NCBI GenBank assembly: GCA_023548195.1
Contig: JAJHZJ010000271.1
Coordinates: forward strand, 558,001 to 622,000
Length of the DNA: 64,000 nucleotides
Source: Bettongia penicillata ogilbyi
Lineage: Eukaryota > Chordata > Mammalia > Diprotodontia > Potoroidae
Direction: 5' to 3'
In this document: piece after piece, positions 53,255-64,000 of the stretch
Layout: every line of letters starts with the position of its first letter
How positions within the stretch are numbered: the stretch's first letter is position 1
The notes under the pieces: model-generated
Database searches by the model: none
What the model was told of the DNA's origin: nothing
Seen by the model: the letters and a program-made list of their open reading frames with translations, nothing else
Made by a program: the position numbers and the translations under genes

Positions 53255-56200
53255 ATGGAGGGAAATACACGGATTGTAATCGTAACTGTGAATATGAATG
53301 GAATGAACTCTCCCATAAAACAAAGACAGATAGCAAAATGGATTAAAAGCCATAATCTAACAATATGTTCTTTACATGAAACACATTTGAAACAGTGAGA
53401 TCCACACAAGGTAAAGGTAAAAGATTGGAACAGAATATATTGTGCTCCAGCTGATGCAAGAAAAGCAAGGGTGGCAATCCTAATCTCAGACAAAGCAAAA
53501 CCAGAAATAGATCTAATCAAGAGATAAGGAAGGAAACTACATCCTTCTAAAAGGCATCACAGAGAATGAAGCAGTATCATTACTAAACATGTATGGTCCA
53601 AGTGATATAGCATCCAAATTCGTAGAAAAGAAGCTGGGGGAGTTGAAGGAAGAAATTGACAGCAAAACTATACACTACTGGGGGACCTCAACCTCCTCCT
53701 CTATGAACTTGATAAATCTAACCTCAAAAATAAACAAGAAAGAGGTTAAGGAGGTAAATAAAACTCTGAATAAAACAGGTATGATAGATTTCTGGAGAAA
53801 ATTGAATGGGAATAGAAAGGAATATACCTTTTTCTCAGCAGTATATGGCAGATATGCAAATATTGACCATGTGCTAAGACATAGAAACCTCATAATCTAG
53901 TGCAGAAAGGCAGAGATAGTCAATGTATCCTTCTCAGATCATAATGCAATAAAAATTATATGAAATAAGAGGCCATAGAAAGATAAAGCAAAAATCAGTT
54001 GGAAACTAAATAATCTACTCCTAAAGAAGGAGTGGGTGAAACAACGAATCTTAGAAACAATCAACAAGTTCATTCAAGAGAATGACAATAATGAAACAAC
54101 CTACTAAATCTTATAGGACACTGTTAAAGCAGTTGTTAGGGGGAGTTTTAAATCTTGGAATGCCTACATGAATAAAATAGAGAAAGAGGAGATCAATGAC
54201 TTGGGCATGCAGCTGAAAAAGCTAGAAAAAGAACAAATTGAAAACCCTCAAGTAAATACCAAAATAGAAATACCGAAAATCAAAGGAGAGGTTAATAAAA
54301 TTGAAATTACAAAAACTATTGAATTAATAAATAAAACCAAGAGTTGGTTTTATGAAAAAACAAATAAAATTGATAAATCTTTGGTCAATTTGATTTAAGA
54401 AAAGGAGGAAAATCATATTACTAATATCAAAAATGAAAGGGGTGAACTCACCTCCAATGAGGAGGAAATTAAAACAATAATTAGAAATTACTTTGCCCAA
54501 CTTTATGCCCATAAATTTGACAATCTAAATGAGATGGATGAGTATTTTAAAAAATGCAAATTGCCCAGATTGACAGAAGAGGAAGTTAAATACTTAAACA
54601 ACCCCATTTCAGAAAAAGATAGTGAACACGGCATCAATGAACTCACTAGGAACATCTCCAGGACCAGAGGGATTTACAAGTGAATTCTATCAAACATTTA
54701 AAGAACAGTTAATTCCAATAATATATAGATTATTTTTGAAAATTGGGGAAGAAGGAGTCCTCCAAAATTCTTTTTATGATACACATATGGTTTTGATAGC
54801 TAAACCAGGAAGAGAAAAAACACAGAAACAAAATTATAGACCAATTTCTCTAATGAATATAAATGCAAAAATTTTAAATAAGATTTTGGCAAAACGAATA
54901 CAGCATCTTATCACAAGAAAAAAAGCATTATGATCAGGTAGAATTCATACCAGGAATGCAGGAAAACTATTAGCATTATATCAACAACAAAACTAACAGA
55001 AACCACATGAACATCTCAATAGATGCAGAAAAATACTTTTGACAAAATACAACACCCATTCCTATTAAAAATGCTTGAGAATATAGGAATAAAAGGAACT
55101 TTCCATGAAATAATAAGCAGTATCTACCTAAAACCTTTAGCAAGCATTATATGCAATGGAGATAAGCTAGATGCATTTTCAGTAAGAGCAGGGGTGAAAC
55201 AAGGATGTCCATTATCACCATTATTCAATAAGGTACTAGAAATGTTAACTGTAGCCATTACACAAGATAAAGAAATTGAAGGAATAAGAATAGGCAAAGA
55301 AGAAACTAAGTTATCACTCTTTGCACATGATATGATGATATACTTAGAGAATCCCAGAGATTCATGCTAAAAACAAAACTACTTGAAATAATAAACAACT
55401 TTGGCATATTTGCAGGTTACAAAATAAACCCGTACAAATCTTCTGTATTCCAATATATTAGTAAGTCCAACAGCAAGTGTTAGATAGAGAAATCCCATCT
55501 AATACTAAGGTAGAAGCTACAGTTTACCTGATAAAACAAACCCAGGGGCTATATGAACACAATTACGTGACACTTTTTGCACAAATAAAGTCAGATCTAA
55601 GTAAGTGGAGAAACATCACTTACTCATGGATAAGCTGAGAAAATACGATGAAAATGACAATTTCTACCTAAATTGATTTACTTATTTAGTGCCATACCAA
55701 TTTAACTATCAGATAACCATTTCTAGAGCTGGATAAAATAATATCAAAATTCACATGAAAGAACAAAACGTCCAGAATATCAAAGGGACTTATGAAAACA
55801 AATGCTAGGAATGGTAGCCTAACGCTACCAGATCTCAAATTGTATTATAAAGCAGCAATTATGAAAACCACTTGGTACTGGCTAAGAAACAGAAGGGCAG
55901 ACAAGTGGAATAAGCTAGGCACTTAAGACACAGTAGGTAATGAACATAGCAATCTCCTGTTTGATGAACCCAAGGACCCCAGCTTCTGGGATAAGAACTC
56001 ACTGTCCAACAAAAATTGCTGGGAAAACTGGGTAATAGTTTAGCGGAAACTAGGCATAGACTAGGACCTGACACTGTACAGAAGAATAAAGTTCAAATGG
56101 GTACAGAATATAGGTATAATGATTGATACCATGGACAAACTGGAGGAGCAAGCAATAGTGTATTTATCAAATTTATGGAGAAGGGAAGAATTTTTGAGTA

Positions 56201-57050
56201 AAAAAAGAAAGAGCAAGCATTATGAAGTGCAAGAAAGATAATTTTGATTACATTAAACTGAAAAGTTTTTGCACAACCAAACCCAATGCAACCAAAATTC
56301 AGGGGGATGTAGTGTATTGGGAAAAAATGTTTACACCTAATCTTGGGGATAAAGGCCTCATTTATAGAATATATAGAAAACGGAGTCAAATGTAAAACAA
56401 TACAAATAATTGCCCAGTTGATAAATGCTCAAAGGATATGAACAGGTAATTTTCAGAGGAAGAAATTAAAGATATCTATAATCATATTAAAAAATGCTCT
56501 AAATCACTTTTGATTGGAGAGATGCAAATTAAAGCTACTCTGAAATAGCACAGCACACCTATCGGACTGGGAAACATGACAGAACACGAAAATGATAAAT
56601 GTTGAAGAGGATTTGGGAGAGTTGGAACACTAATTCATTGTTGGTGGAGCTGTGAGCTCATCCAACCATTCTGGAGATTGATTTGGAACGATAGCCAAAG
56701 GGCTATAAAAATGTGCATATTCTTTGACCCAGTAATATTGCTTCTAGAACTGTATCCCCAAGAGATCATAAAAATTGGAAAGGGTCCCATATGTGCAAAA
56801 ATATTTAGAGTAGCACTTTTTGTAGTGGCCAAGAACTGGAAATCAAGTGAACGCCCACCAATTGGAGAATGGTTGAATAAATTATGGTATAGGAATGTAA
56901 TGGAATACTGTTGTGCTATAAAAAATGATGAACAATAAGACTTCAGAGAGACCTGGAAAGATGTATATGATCAGAAGCTGAGTGAAAGGAGCAGTACCAG
57001 GAGAACTTTGTGCACAGCAATGACCACCACGTGCGAGAGTTTTTTCTGGT
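53255..57050 (+). pseudogene. L1 ORF2 pseudogene in L1 'F'
   Basis: The N-terminus is present: IVIVTVNMNGMNSPIKQ, then CSLHETHLKQ and a stop at 53396. The ETH catalytic motif survives, but the GDxN region is shifted out of frame (about 53680). SDHNAIKI codons lie at about 53935-53958. The reverse-transcriptase frame 54622-54933 is followed by 55023-55370 with [13 protein letters not shown], a one-residue loss, and FAHD in place of FADD (55320-55331). C-terminal frames lie near 56678-56938. It is inert. Confidence 0.88.
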
Positions 57051-57419
57051 AGATTTTGATCTTCATTAGCAATGCAAGGACTTAAAAAAAAATTTCCAAT
57101 AATCTTCTAAGGCAAAATGACTTCCACATCCAGAGAAAGAGCTATGGAATTCAATCGCAGAATGTAGCAGATCGTATTTTTTTTTTGCGTGTATTTAATG
57201 TTTTGGTTTGTTACATGATTTCTCCCATTTATTTTAGTTCTACACAGCATTATAGTGAAAATGTATTCAAAATGTGTAGATCCTATATAGACTTGTCTGC
57301 CATCTTGGGAAGGGAGGGGGGTGGTCGGGAGTAAGTAGGGAGGGAAAAATCTAAGTTTTATGATAGTGATTGTAGAACACTAAAAATAAATAAAATTAAT
57401 ATTAAAAATTCAATCAAAA

Positions 57420-57635
57420 TTCTGAATCTGTATTATCTACCTCATCAATACACTATTCTATTAATATTTAAGTAGGAACTTCTATTTTCAGTTTGGCAAC
57501 TCTGGTTTTCTAAATAATCTTACTGAATATTTCCCCATATTAATCGACAGAGAACATTCAAAATACTTGACCTATAGAAGACTTGAAATTTTATAAAATT
57601 TTTTAAAATGCAAAATGCATGTTTAAATGCTTTCA
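57420..57635. other. Short AT-rich unique DNA
   Basis: Nothing recognised between the L1 'F' tail and the next MIR. Confidence 0.4.
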
Positions 57636-57639
57636 AAAA

Positions 57640-57825
57640 CATTATCTAATTTGATACAGCACCCAAGTAAAATTTGTTGGAGATGTGTGTTGGCCTTATT
57701 ACAGGTGAAGAAACTGAAGGACTAAGAGTATCCCAGAGATTCAAGTAAAAAAAATAAAACTACTTCAAGGTCACCCTGTGAATTAATGTGAGTCAATCTG
57801 AGAACCCAAGTTCATCTATTCAAAT
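57640..57825 (-). mobile_element. MIR-family SINE, minus strand, with an L1-derived patch
   Basis: 'acattatctaatttgatac', 'ttattacaggtgaagaaact' and 'gaaggactaagag' give the reverse MIR. 'ggtcaccctgtgaattaatg' and 'gagaacccaagttc' continue it after 57767. Between them, 57728-57766 matches L1 reverse-transcriptase sequence instead of the expected MIR segment. Confidence 0.65.
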
Positions 57826-57882
57826 TCTTCTATTCTATTCTTCTATTCAGACAAGTGGTCCATGAATGTGGGGGTGAGAAGG

Positions 57883-58270
57883 AAAGGAACAAGAGGGGGG
57901 AGAGAAAGAGAGACACAGAGACATAGAGAGAGGGAGACAGAAAGAGAGACAGAGAGACATAGAGAGAGGGAGACAGAGAGACAGAGAGACAAAGTCAGAG
58001 AGAGAGAGAGAGAGAGGAAGAGGGAGAGAGAGACAGAGAGAGGGGGGGAGAAAGAGAGACAGAGAGACAGAGAGAGACAGAGAGACAGAGAGAGACAGAG
58101 AGACAAAGTAGGGAGCAAAAGAGAGACAGACAAAGTTAGAGAGAGAAAGACAGAGACAGAGAGAGAGACAGAGACAGAGACAGAGACATAAACAGGGAGA
58201 CAGAGAGAGACAGAAAGAGACAGAGAGAGACAGAGAGAGAGACAGAGAGACAGAGAGAGAGAAAGAGAGG
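57883..58270. repeat. (GAGACA)n-type purine-rich minisatellite
   Basis: Nearly 390 bases of gagaca, gagaga and gaaaga units, almost all purine on the top strand. The frames of 155 and 109 codons through it encode only low-complexity Ser/Leu or Arg/Glu/Thr. Confidence 0.95.
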
Positions 58271-59100
58271 TTATCAGGTTTGGAAAAATGTTCTTTTTTC
58301 CCTTTCTCAAAGTTTACATGAGTGTCTTACAGGAAAAGGAGGCGTGCCAACACATCCATCTCTGAGATTTCCAGAGGTAATTTCTGGGAATAAAGAGCTG
58401 TACAAATATCTTGGTCTGTCTGTTTTCACTGTTTTCCCTCTTACAAACCCTCCTTTTAGAATACTCTGAAGCATTTTATTAACTGAGTTAAAATGAGTCT
58501 CCTCTGAGACTTGTTTTGAAGGTTTTTAAAAGTTTGCACTTTCCCCATAAGTGTCACAAATGTTATCAATAGAGGTTGTGAAAAGCATATGGCGTTGTTA
58601 TGTCCTGTGAAAATTATTCTCCCTGAACAATTTCTTCACTGCAAATAAATCTCAGGGAGTGTGGCAGTTAGTGAACATAAGAATTAGAAAATGATTTCTC
58701 TAAACACGAGGGCTCACTATTTCTTTTCCTAATGCCACAGAGAAAGACAGAGAATAGCAAGAGACAAGAGAGAGACACAGAGAAATAGAGGAGACAGAAA
58801 AAAAAAACAGAGAAAGGCAGATAGATACAAAGAGCTAAACATAGATACAGACTATTTTACATTAGTTCACAGTTCTATGAAATATCTCTCAACTACATTT
58901 TGGGCATTAACATGGACATTGTTTTATTTCATTTTTGTATAAGTTCCAACATCTTAACATTATGTCTAGTGAACCAAAATGAACTGAATTGAATTGAACT
59001 GAAAGTGTGATATGGCTGTGAAGGTAGCACACAGTCTTAGGCTGTGTTAAGAAAGGCAACTCAGGTAGGTGATACTCTGCCTTTGTAAGATCATATCTTT
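58271..59100. other. Unique DNA with a second purine-rich tract
   Basis: No gene or known repeat family was seen. A shorter agagacag-rich block lies at about 58738-58830. Confidence 0.4.
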
Positions 59101-59289
59101 TGTGTGTCACATTTTAGGAATGATGTTGATATGGTGGAGTCAACATGGAGGAAGGTAATCAGGATAATAAATGCTCTTGAATTATTGAATTCTATATGGA
59201 GATCTCTTGGAGAAATTGGAGATATTTTTCCCAGAGAAGATTTTAGAGAGGCTCTGATCATTGTCTTTATGTTTGTGAATGATTGTGAT

Positions 59290-59425
59290 ATAGGACAGGG
59301 ATTAAACTTATTCTCTTTGGCCCAAGAAGGCAGAATTAATTGTGATGGACGAAAGATACAGTGAGGCAAATTAAGGTATGATGTAAGGAAGAAGCTCATA
59401 GCCACTAGAATTATCCAAACATATA
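59290..59425 (+). mobile_element. CR1/L3 LINE 3' region fragment
   Basis: 'ttggcccaagaaggcagaat', 'gtgaggcaaattaaggtatg', 'atgtaaggaagaagctcata' and 'gccactagaattatccaa' resemble the segment just upstream of the CR1/L3 3' end. Confidence 0.55.
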
Positions 59426-59429
59426 ATGG

Positions 59430-59545
59430 CAATTCATTTAATATCTCTGTTCCTTAGCTTTTTACTTTGGTTTTGTTTTATCTATGAAATGAAGAATGTT
59501 AGACTAAATTAGCTCAAAAGTCTATCTCTCTTCTATCTATGACCT
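59430..59545 (+). mobile_element. MIR-family SINE 3' half
   Basis: 'ttcatttaatatctctgttc' and 'gttttatctatgaaatgaag' followed by 'ttagactaaattagctc' fit a decayed MIR/MIR3 3' part. Confidence 0.55.
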
Positions 59546-61370
59546 AACAAATTTGTCTCTAGGTACTATGATTACCATCATTTGAATTCTTTAAGCAAAA
59601 GTTGAATGATCACTAATGAGATACATTTGGGGCAAAGAGGTATACCTGGTAGGATTTTTTTTTTCAGGTGTGGATTCTATAATCCCTTGTAACTCTGAGA
59701 TTCTAGGATTTTGTGAATTGAATTGATTTATATTGAATTGAAGGAGATCTATTGCTGGTAAAACTCATGTTATAGCTGACATAAGCTGCATTTGTGTAAT
59801 GCTTTTATTTTTACCATTTAAAAATGCTATTCATTTCAATCAAATACCCAATCAGGACATGAGAAATTATGATTCATATATGTAACTTGACCAAAATTAT
59901 TGTCTTAGCATAATAAAATTTCTCTAAATAATAGCAAACAAAAATAAAAATCTATGAAAAAAGTCTCTGAGAAAATTTAGAAATAGTTTCAAGAATTTCT
60001 GAACATAAAGGGTGCTCCTGAATCCAATGGCAATTACACAACTCAAGCAATCATTCCATGGTGAAGTTGATGAACACTCTCACTCATATTAATTGACACA
60101 TCTACAAGAGCTTACCACTTCAGCAACCTTATTTTTCCATGAATGGTATTTCCCTAATAAGGGTGTGTATTCACCATTTCCGTAGATCCACTTGACATTC
60201 AAGCAATGTGTATTCAAGGGGTTATCCTGTCAGCCTGTCTGTATTCATTCTTATGTCATGGACCAACAAAGCAACAAGTTTGAGTAGGCAATATACATCA
60301 GCCTTGTTACTTTGCCTCATTAGCCACTTTAAAGCCTGCTGGTCTTTCTGCATTTACTCCCAAGTAATTATCACTTTGGACTACTGGGTACCTTAGGACA
60401 CCAGTCTTAATTAGTCATTTAGAGGGTAATTCCGCACAGCTAATGATAAATGAGAAGAAAATCAACTGAGCAATGGGATTATTGGAGGGAATGCCTTTAT
60501 TGTAGCCTCTCAGAAAGATTAGTGATACTAAAGCCAAGTGACAGGTTTTTGCCTTCTCTTAAATCTCTAAGCACTGTCACCTACTCAGCATTTAATTTTA
60601 TAAACTGAATGGCCAGTTCTGTCAGGAATGATAGTTTGTGTTTCTGTTGCCATCTTCAAAATGTGTGAGGATCTCAAAATGTCATTTAGATTTGAGCTCA
60701 TTATTCTTAACAATGCTCCTGGGAAAGAGGTGGGTGGCAAATATGATCACCGGCTTCAAATGGAGAAAATGTAGCCCATAGAGTTTATGAGTCATAAGAG
60801 TAAGTTGTTGAACAAAAACTCCAGGGTTTTTTGTTGTATATTAGCATGAAACAATCATGGAAAACTAAATAAAAAATCTACTGCTTATAGAAAAATCTAC
60901 TATATATATGTATATATCATTAAATATGCAATGGTAATAAGTGCATGTACACAGCCAAATGTATGTATATGTTTGTAAGTATATATGCATGGAAGTATGC
61001 CTATAGTCACAAACATGCCTCCAATTTTTGGATCATGTGCTTCACTAAAATTATGAGTTTCAAATATTCATATTTTTTCACCCACCCAGAAGTTCCTTGG
61101 GACTCCAATACCAATGAGATCAAATGATAGGTATTCCTTGACTAGAGAATGTTTTGGGGAAAAATGAAACAAAACAAAAAGCTAAATTACCTTCCCTGGA
61201 AGGTATATGAGCAAGAGAAGTCTGGTAGGCTCTGTTCTTTCTAAACAAGATCTTCACTTATGGGGAGATATTAGGAACTCAGAGCATATGAAGTGATAGA
61301 TTGGGTATCATGAAGACCTACAACTGTTGTCCTCCTCCCTAGAGGAAGCATAATAACAGTCAAAAAGATT
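59546..61370. other. Mostly unique DNA, no gene seen
   Basis: There is a possible minus MIR at about 60650-60830 ('gatctcaaaatgtcatttag', 'caatgctcctgggaaagagg'). The segment about 60100-60640 has no repeat character and several TAAT-core words. Short TA microsatellites occur near 60900-60925. Confidence 0.4.
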
Positions 61371-61374
61371 GATG

Positions 61375-61520
61375 GATTTGTTGTGAGAGAATCTAGATTC
61401 AAATACTAGATTTGTCATTTACTACCTGTGGCCATAGGCAAATGACTTCACTTCTCTGTGCCTCAATTTCTTCATCTGTGAAATGAGGAGTGAATATTAA
61501 ATGATCTCTAAGGTCACACA
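61375..61520 (+). mobile_element. MIR-family SINE
   Basis: 'gagaatctagattcaaatac' and 'taggcaaatgacttcacttc', then 'gcctcaatttcttcatctgt' and 'gatctctaaggtcac' follow MIR order. It ends in a microsatellite. Confidence 0.8.
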
Positions 61521-61715
61521 CATGTGTGTACATATATATATATATACATGCATGTATGTGTATGCATAATTGACTGATTTAACATATTATTACACATTAT
61601 ACATATGATTATATATACACCCATATAACATATATTTATACACATACATATACGTATGCACACATAGGTATATATACCTATATATGCATATATGCATGTG
61701 TGTGTCTGTGTGTAT
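61505..61715. repeat. TA/CA-rich compound microsatellite
   Basis: Imperfect tatata, catgta, catata and gtgtgt units occupy most of the interval. Confidence 0.9.
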
Positions 61716-61889
61716 ATAAAATAGTTTGCAAGCCTTAAAGAGCTATGTAGGCTACTACTGCTACTTCTATAATTTCTGATGGTATCGTGTCTCTTCTGAG
61801 GTTATCAGTTATGAAACTTCTACTTAATGCAAGTGCATTGAGTTCACACTTGCCCTAGTGGTCTAGGAATAAATGTCTCTCTGACAGCC

Positions 61890-62460
61890 TGTAATGTTAT
61901 TGCAATGTTAATGGGAGTTAAAAGATCCCCCCTGTCCATTAATGGCCCTCAAGTGGAGCCCATTAGGGAAAGCTTGATTAGGGGAGGCTTGTTTTGTAGG
62001 AAGGCCCACACCTTTTGTTAACTGTAAATAAGACACTGGGTCATGAGGGTCATTATGCTGTCTAGCTCTGAAAAGTGTATATATACTCTGAGGTGAAGTT
62101 TTGTTTTGGGGTTTACTCTTTGAAAGGAGGTTTGTATGCCATTGGGTAGCCATTAAGGAGCTCCCTCCAAAACCTCCTCCCCTGTTTTGAAAACTCAGAT
62201 GTTTCTGCCTCTCTCTCTGGTAACTATGTATGTATGTATGTATGTAATGTCAGACAGTTGGATCTGTCTGTTGATCTGTGATGTATGTATTGCTTATGGT
62301 CAGACAGTAAGAAGCTATGTCTGTTGGTCTTTATTGCTCTGCTTGAATTTTCTCTGTTATTGAATATAACTAAAGAAAACTGTTGACCTTTCAAAAGTTG
62401 CTTTCCTTTTAGAAAAGCAGATCTAAGAACCTGTGCTAGTGGGCCATCCTGCATGTGTCA
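61890..62460 (+). repeat. Probable solo LTR
   Basis: The interval starts TGTAATG and ends ...GTGTCA. A TATA-like 'gtatatatac' lies at about 62077, followed by G/T-rich DNA. An internal near-repeat, 'gtcagacagt...tctgttg', occurs twice (about 62249 and 62299). The overall look is that of a mammalian ERV LTR. No flanking duplication or AATAAA was confirmed and no internal ERV sequence is nearby. Confidence 0.5.
62225..62246. repeat. (TATG)n microsatellite
   Basis: About five 'tatg' units, inside the probable LTR. Confidence 0.9.
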
Positions 62461-62464
62461 GGTT

Positions 62465-62770
62465 GCCTACTGCCACACATCCATCCATGTTTCTAATTTG
62501 TTGAGCCTACTGACTGCTCTTGTCAGCATCTTTAGATCTTTATAGTGTGTTTAATGGTTCTCTTTTTCTCTCAAAGTTCATAAAAGAGAGACAATAGCAG
62601 TGATACTACTCCTCTTTTTAAAGGCTATTGAATTATATTGTATTTTTCAGGAAGCATCATTCCCAGGAAGTTTCTCTGAGCCCTCTTGAATTACCCATGT
62701 AAAACTGCAGTGTCTTACTTACTCTTACTTCCTGCTGAGCTCTAATTTTCTATGTGCAGTTAGCAATAAG
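62465..62770. other. Unique DNA, no gene seen
   Basis: Nothing recognised. Confidence 0.4.
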
Positions 62771-62774
62771 ATCT

Positions 62775-62950
62775 TAGAATTATAAAATTTAAAATTAGAA
62801 AGAATTTTAACAATTATCTGCTTAACACATGTCACCTCCCTTATTTGACTCATAAAGAAACTGAAAAATAAAAAGAGAATGACTTAAGTTCATACTCACG
62901 CAAGTAAAACTAAATAGCAAAGTCAATGTAGAAGTGGAATTCTTCAGATA
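62775..62950 (-). mobile_element. MIR-family SINE, minus strand
   Basis: 'gactcataaagaaactgaaa' followed by 'aatgacttaagttcatactc' and 'caatgtagaagtggaattc' is a decayed reverse MIR. The left end carries 'cttagaattataaaatttaa', like the reverse of a MIR3-type 3' end. Confidence 0.65.
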
Positions 62951-62954
62951 CCAT

Positions 62955-63430
62955 CTTGTTTACTTATACCTCATTGCTTCAGAATGAGATAAGTTTCTTT
63001 TTCCTCCAGGCAAAGGAAGCTTATCTTTATCTGCTGGTACTATTTGAACACAAGCATGTAGGAGGCTTCATAACAAATCTCGTCTCTCTTTTCATGTATC
63101 TCATCATAGCTCACAGTGGAATATAGGGAAAGAAAATGTCTATCAGTAGTCATAGTTTCATTATGTTAAATATGCATATAAACTCTACTAATAGTCAATT
63201 TAAAATCCATTAAAAAGCAGCTATGAATTAAAACAGGTTTTATTTCTTTCTTTTTGAGTTATCTGTCCCCCTAGAAAGGGAACAGATTATTATAAAGAGG
63301 CATGAAAATTACTCAAGAATAAGTAATGCTCTACTAGGGATGCTACTTTCTTTAACAGGATTTCTAAACTGGTAGATCAGGTGAATACTGTGAACACTGT
63401 TTGCATCAGTTTAGGAAACCTTTTTAGTAG
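62955..63430. other. Unique DNA, no gene seen
   Basis: No repeat or coding pattern was recognised. Confidence 0.4.
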
Positions 63431-63434
63431 TCAA

Positions 63435-63640
63435 TATGATATAGTGAAAAACACCCAAGATTTGGTGTCAGGTTACTTCTCTTCAAGCTCTATCACTTAT
63501 ATGTGTGACTCAAGGAGAAGTATTTAATCATTTTGGGCCTTGGTTTCATTATTTGTAAAATGAGGGTTTTAAATCAAACAGTCCCTGAGGGTCCTTCCAG
63601 TTCAAAGTCTATGATCCTATGATTCAATGAAATGCTATAC
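63435..63640 (+). mobile_element. MIR3-like SINE with L3-type 3' end
   Basis: 'gtcaatatgatatagtgaaa', 'gtgactcaaggagaagtatt', 'ggtttcattatttgtaaaat' and 'gagggtccttccagttcaaa' end in 'tctatgatcctatgattc', the CR1/L3-like terminal repeat. Confidence 0.8.
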
Positions 63641-63719
63641 AGTTCTTGCATAAAGGAGAGATAGATATGAGTTAGATGGTGACCTAATTAATATGTTTCT
63701 AACTTGAATGACAAAATGC

Positions 63720-63860
63720 ATAGGATCTATTGCTGGAAGACGTATTAGAGATCATTTAGGCAAACTTCCTACTTTTATGGATGAGGAAACTGATAAATAT
63801 ATTCCTTAGAGAGCATGCCCAAGTGTGCATGGTAGAAAGTAGCAAAAGAGATATGAATCC
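63720..63860 (-). mobile_element. MIR-family SINE, minus strand
   Basis: 'attagagatcatttaggcaa', 'cttttatggatgaggaaact' and 'gcatgcccaagtgtgcatgg' are the reverse of a MIR/MIR3 SINE. It lies opposite in orientation to the one at 63435. Confidence 0.7.
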
Positions 63861-63864
63861 ACTT

Positions 63865-64000
63865 ACTCTGATTGCAAATTTATCATTGTTTAGAGTGCTT
63901 CGAACTGCCTCTATGAAGAACAGATATTGGTGGTTCAATAACTCTTGATAAGAAGTGACTAATGATCTTACATTGCCCCTCACTGAGTCCATCAGTCAGT
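63865..64000. other. Unique DNA to the window end
   Basis: Nothing recognised. The 78-codon minus frame 63756-63992 runs through the MIR and has no motif. Confidence 0.4.

Larger units (their letters stand above)
50913..57405 (+). mobile_element. L1 'F', near full length, degenerate
   Basis: It starts part-way into the first 5'UTR module ('ctgagacagcagcagatgg' matches L1 'E' at 42970). It then has the second module (51083), ORF1 (51714-52670), the inter-ORF region, ORF2 (53255 to about 57050) and 3'UTR with a tail at 57370-57405. It is about 6.5 kb, the most complete L1 here, but carries many stops. I could not find its target-site duplication, because the left edge is a TC tract. Confidence 0.88.

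Noticed and set aside
57843..58310. 155-codon minus-strand frame and 109-codon plus-strand frame
   Set aside because: Both are translations of a GAGACA-type simple repeat and have no protein character.
1..64000. CRISPR arrays, operons, riboswitches or bacterial mobile elements
   Set aside because: No regularly spaced direct repeats, no dense coding and no bacterial gene content. The whole window has mammalian repeat structure.

Overview
This window looks like marsupial nuclear DNA, intergenic or deep intronic, with no host protein-coding exon that I can support. The marsupial call rests on four things: a SINE at 39329-39655 of a type I know from opossum, wallaby and Tasmanian devil; L1 elements whose 5' ends carry a GGAGCCAAGATGGC-type start; abundant old MIR, L2 and CR1/L3 pieces; and AT-rich, CpG-poor unique DNA. 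I cannot resolve the species. All longer open frames fall in retrotransposons, simple repeats, or chance frames in unique DNA.

Layout. 1-7380: mostly unique AT-rich DNA with an L1 ORF1 scrap, a MIR, two minus-strand L2 pieces and a hAT-like relic. 7384-14130: a clean three-level nest. A minus L2 tail is split by a minus L1 (perfect 14-bp duplication), which is split by a 5.2-kb plus-strand insertion (13/14-bp duplication). That insertion is a 5'-truncated L1 followed by about 1.2 kb of apparently transduced 3' flank. 14130-18040: unique DNA with MIR and L2 fragments. 18041-29935: a retrotransposon pile-up containing a near-complete ORF1-only 'half-L1' (HAL1-like) element inserted in the tail of a minus L1, a plus L2 reverse-transcriptase piece, a second HAL1-like copy, and a rearranged minus L1 carrying both ORFs. 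29940-35300: MIR, a 7SL RNA pseudogene, a CR1/L3 fragment and a third HAL1-like copy. 35300-38750: mostly unique. 38750-41707: a short endogenous retrovirus-like element with two LTRs, no recognisable pol, and a SINE inside. 42708-50047: a rearranged L1 with 5'UTR, ORF1, ORF2 and 3'UTR, split by a fourth HAL1-like copy that has a perfect 15-bp target-site duplication. 50370-57405: MIR, CR1/L3, a TC tract and another near-full-length but dead L1. 57640-64000: mostly unique DNA with old SINE and LINE fragments, purine-rich simple repeats and a probable solo LTR.

Nothing here forms a working gene system. The biology is retrotransposition: L1 as the autonomous driver, HAL1-like elements, SINEs and a 7SL pseudogene as probable passengers, and every reverse-transcriptase copy broken at the catalytic box or elsewhere. 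The most informative points are the 3' transduction candidate, the HAL1-like family with differing ORF1 deletions, a two-heptad duplication in an L1 ORF1 coiled coil, and a repeated promoter-like motif in the L1 5'UTR. Family assignments come from recognition by eye and from comparing copies inside the window. Ends are approximate unless a duplication fixes them.
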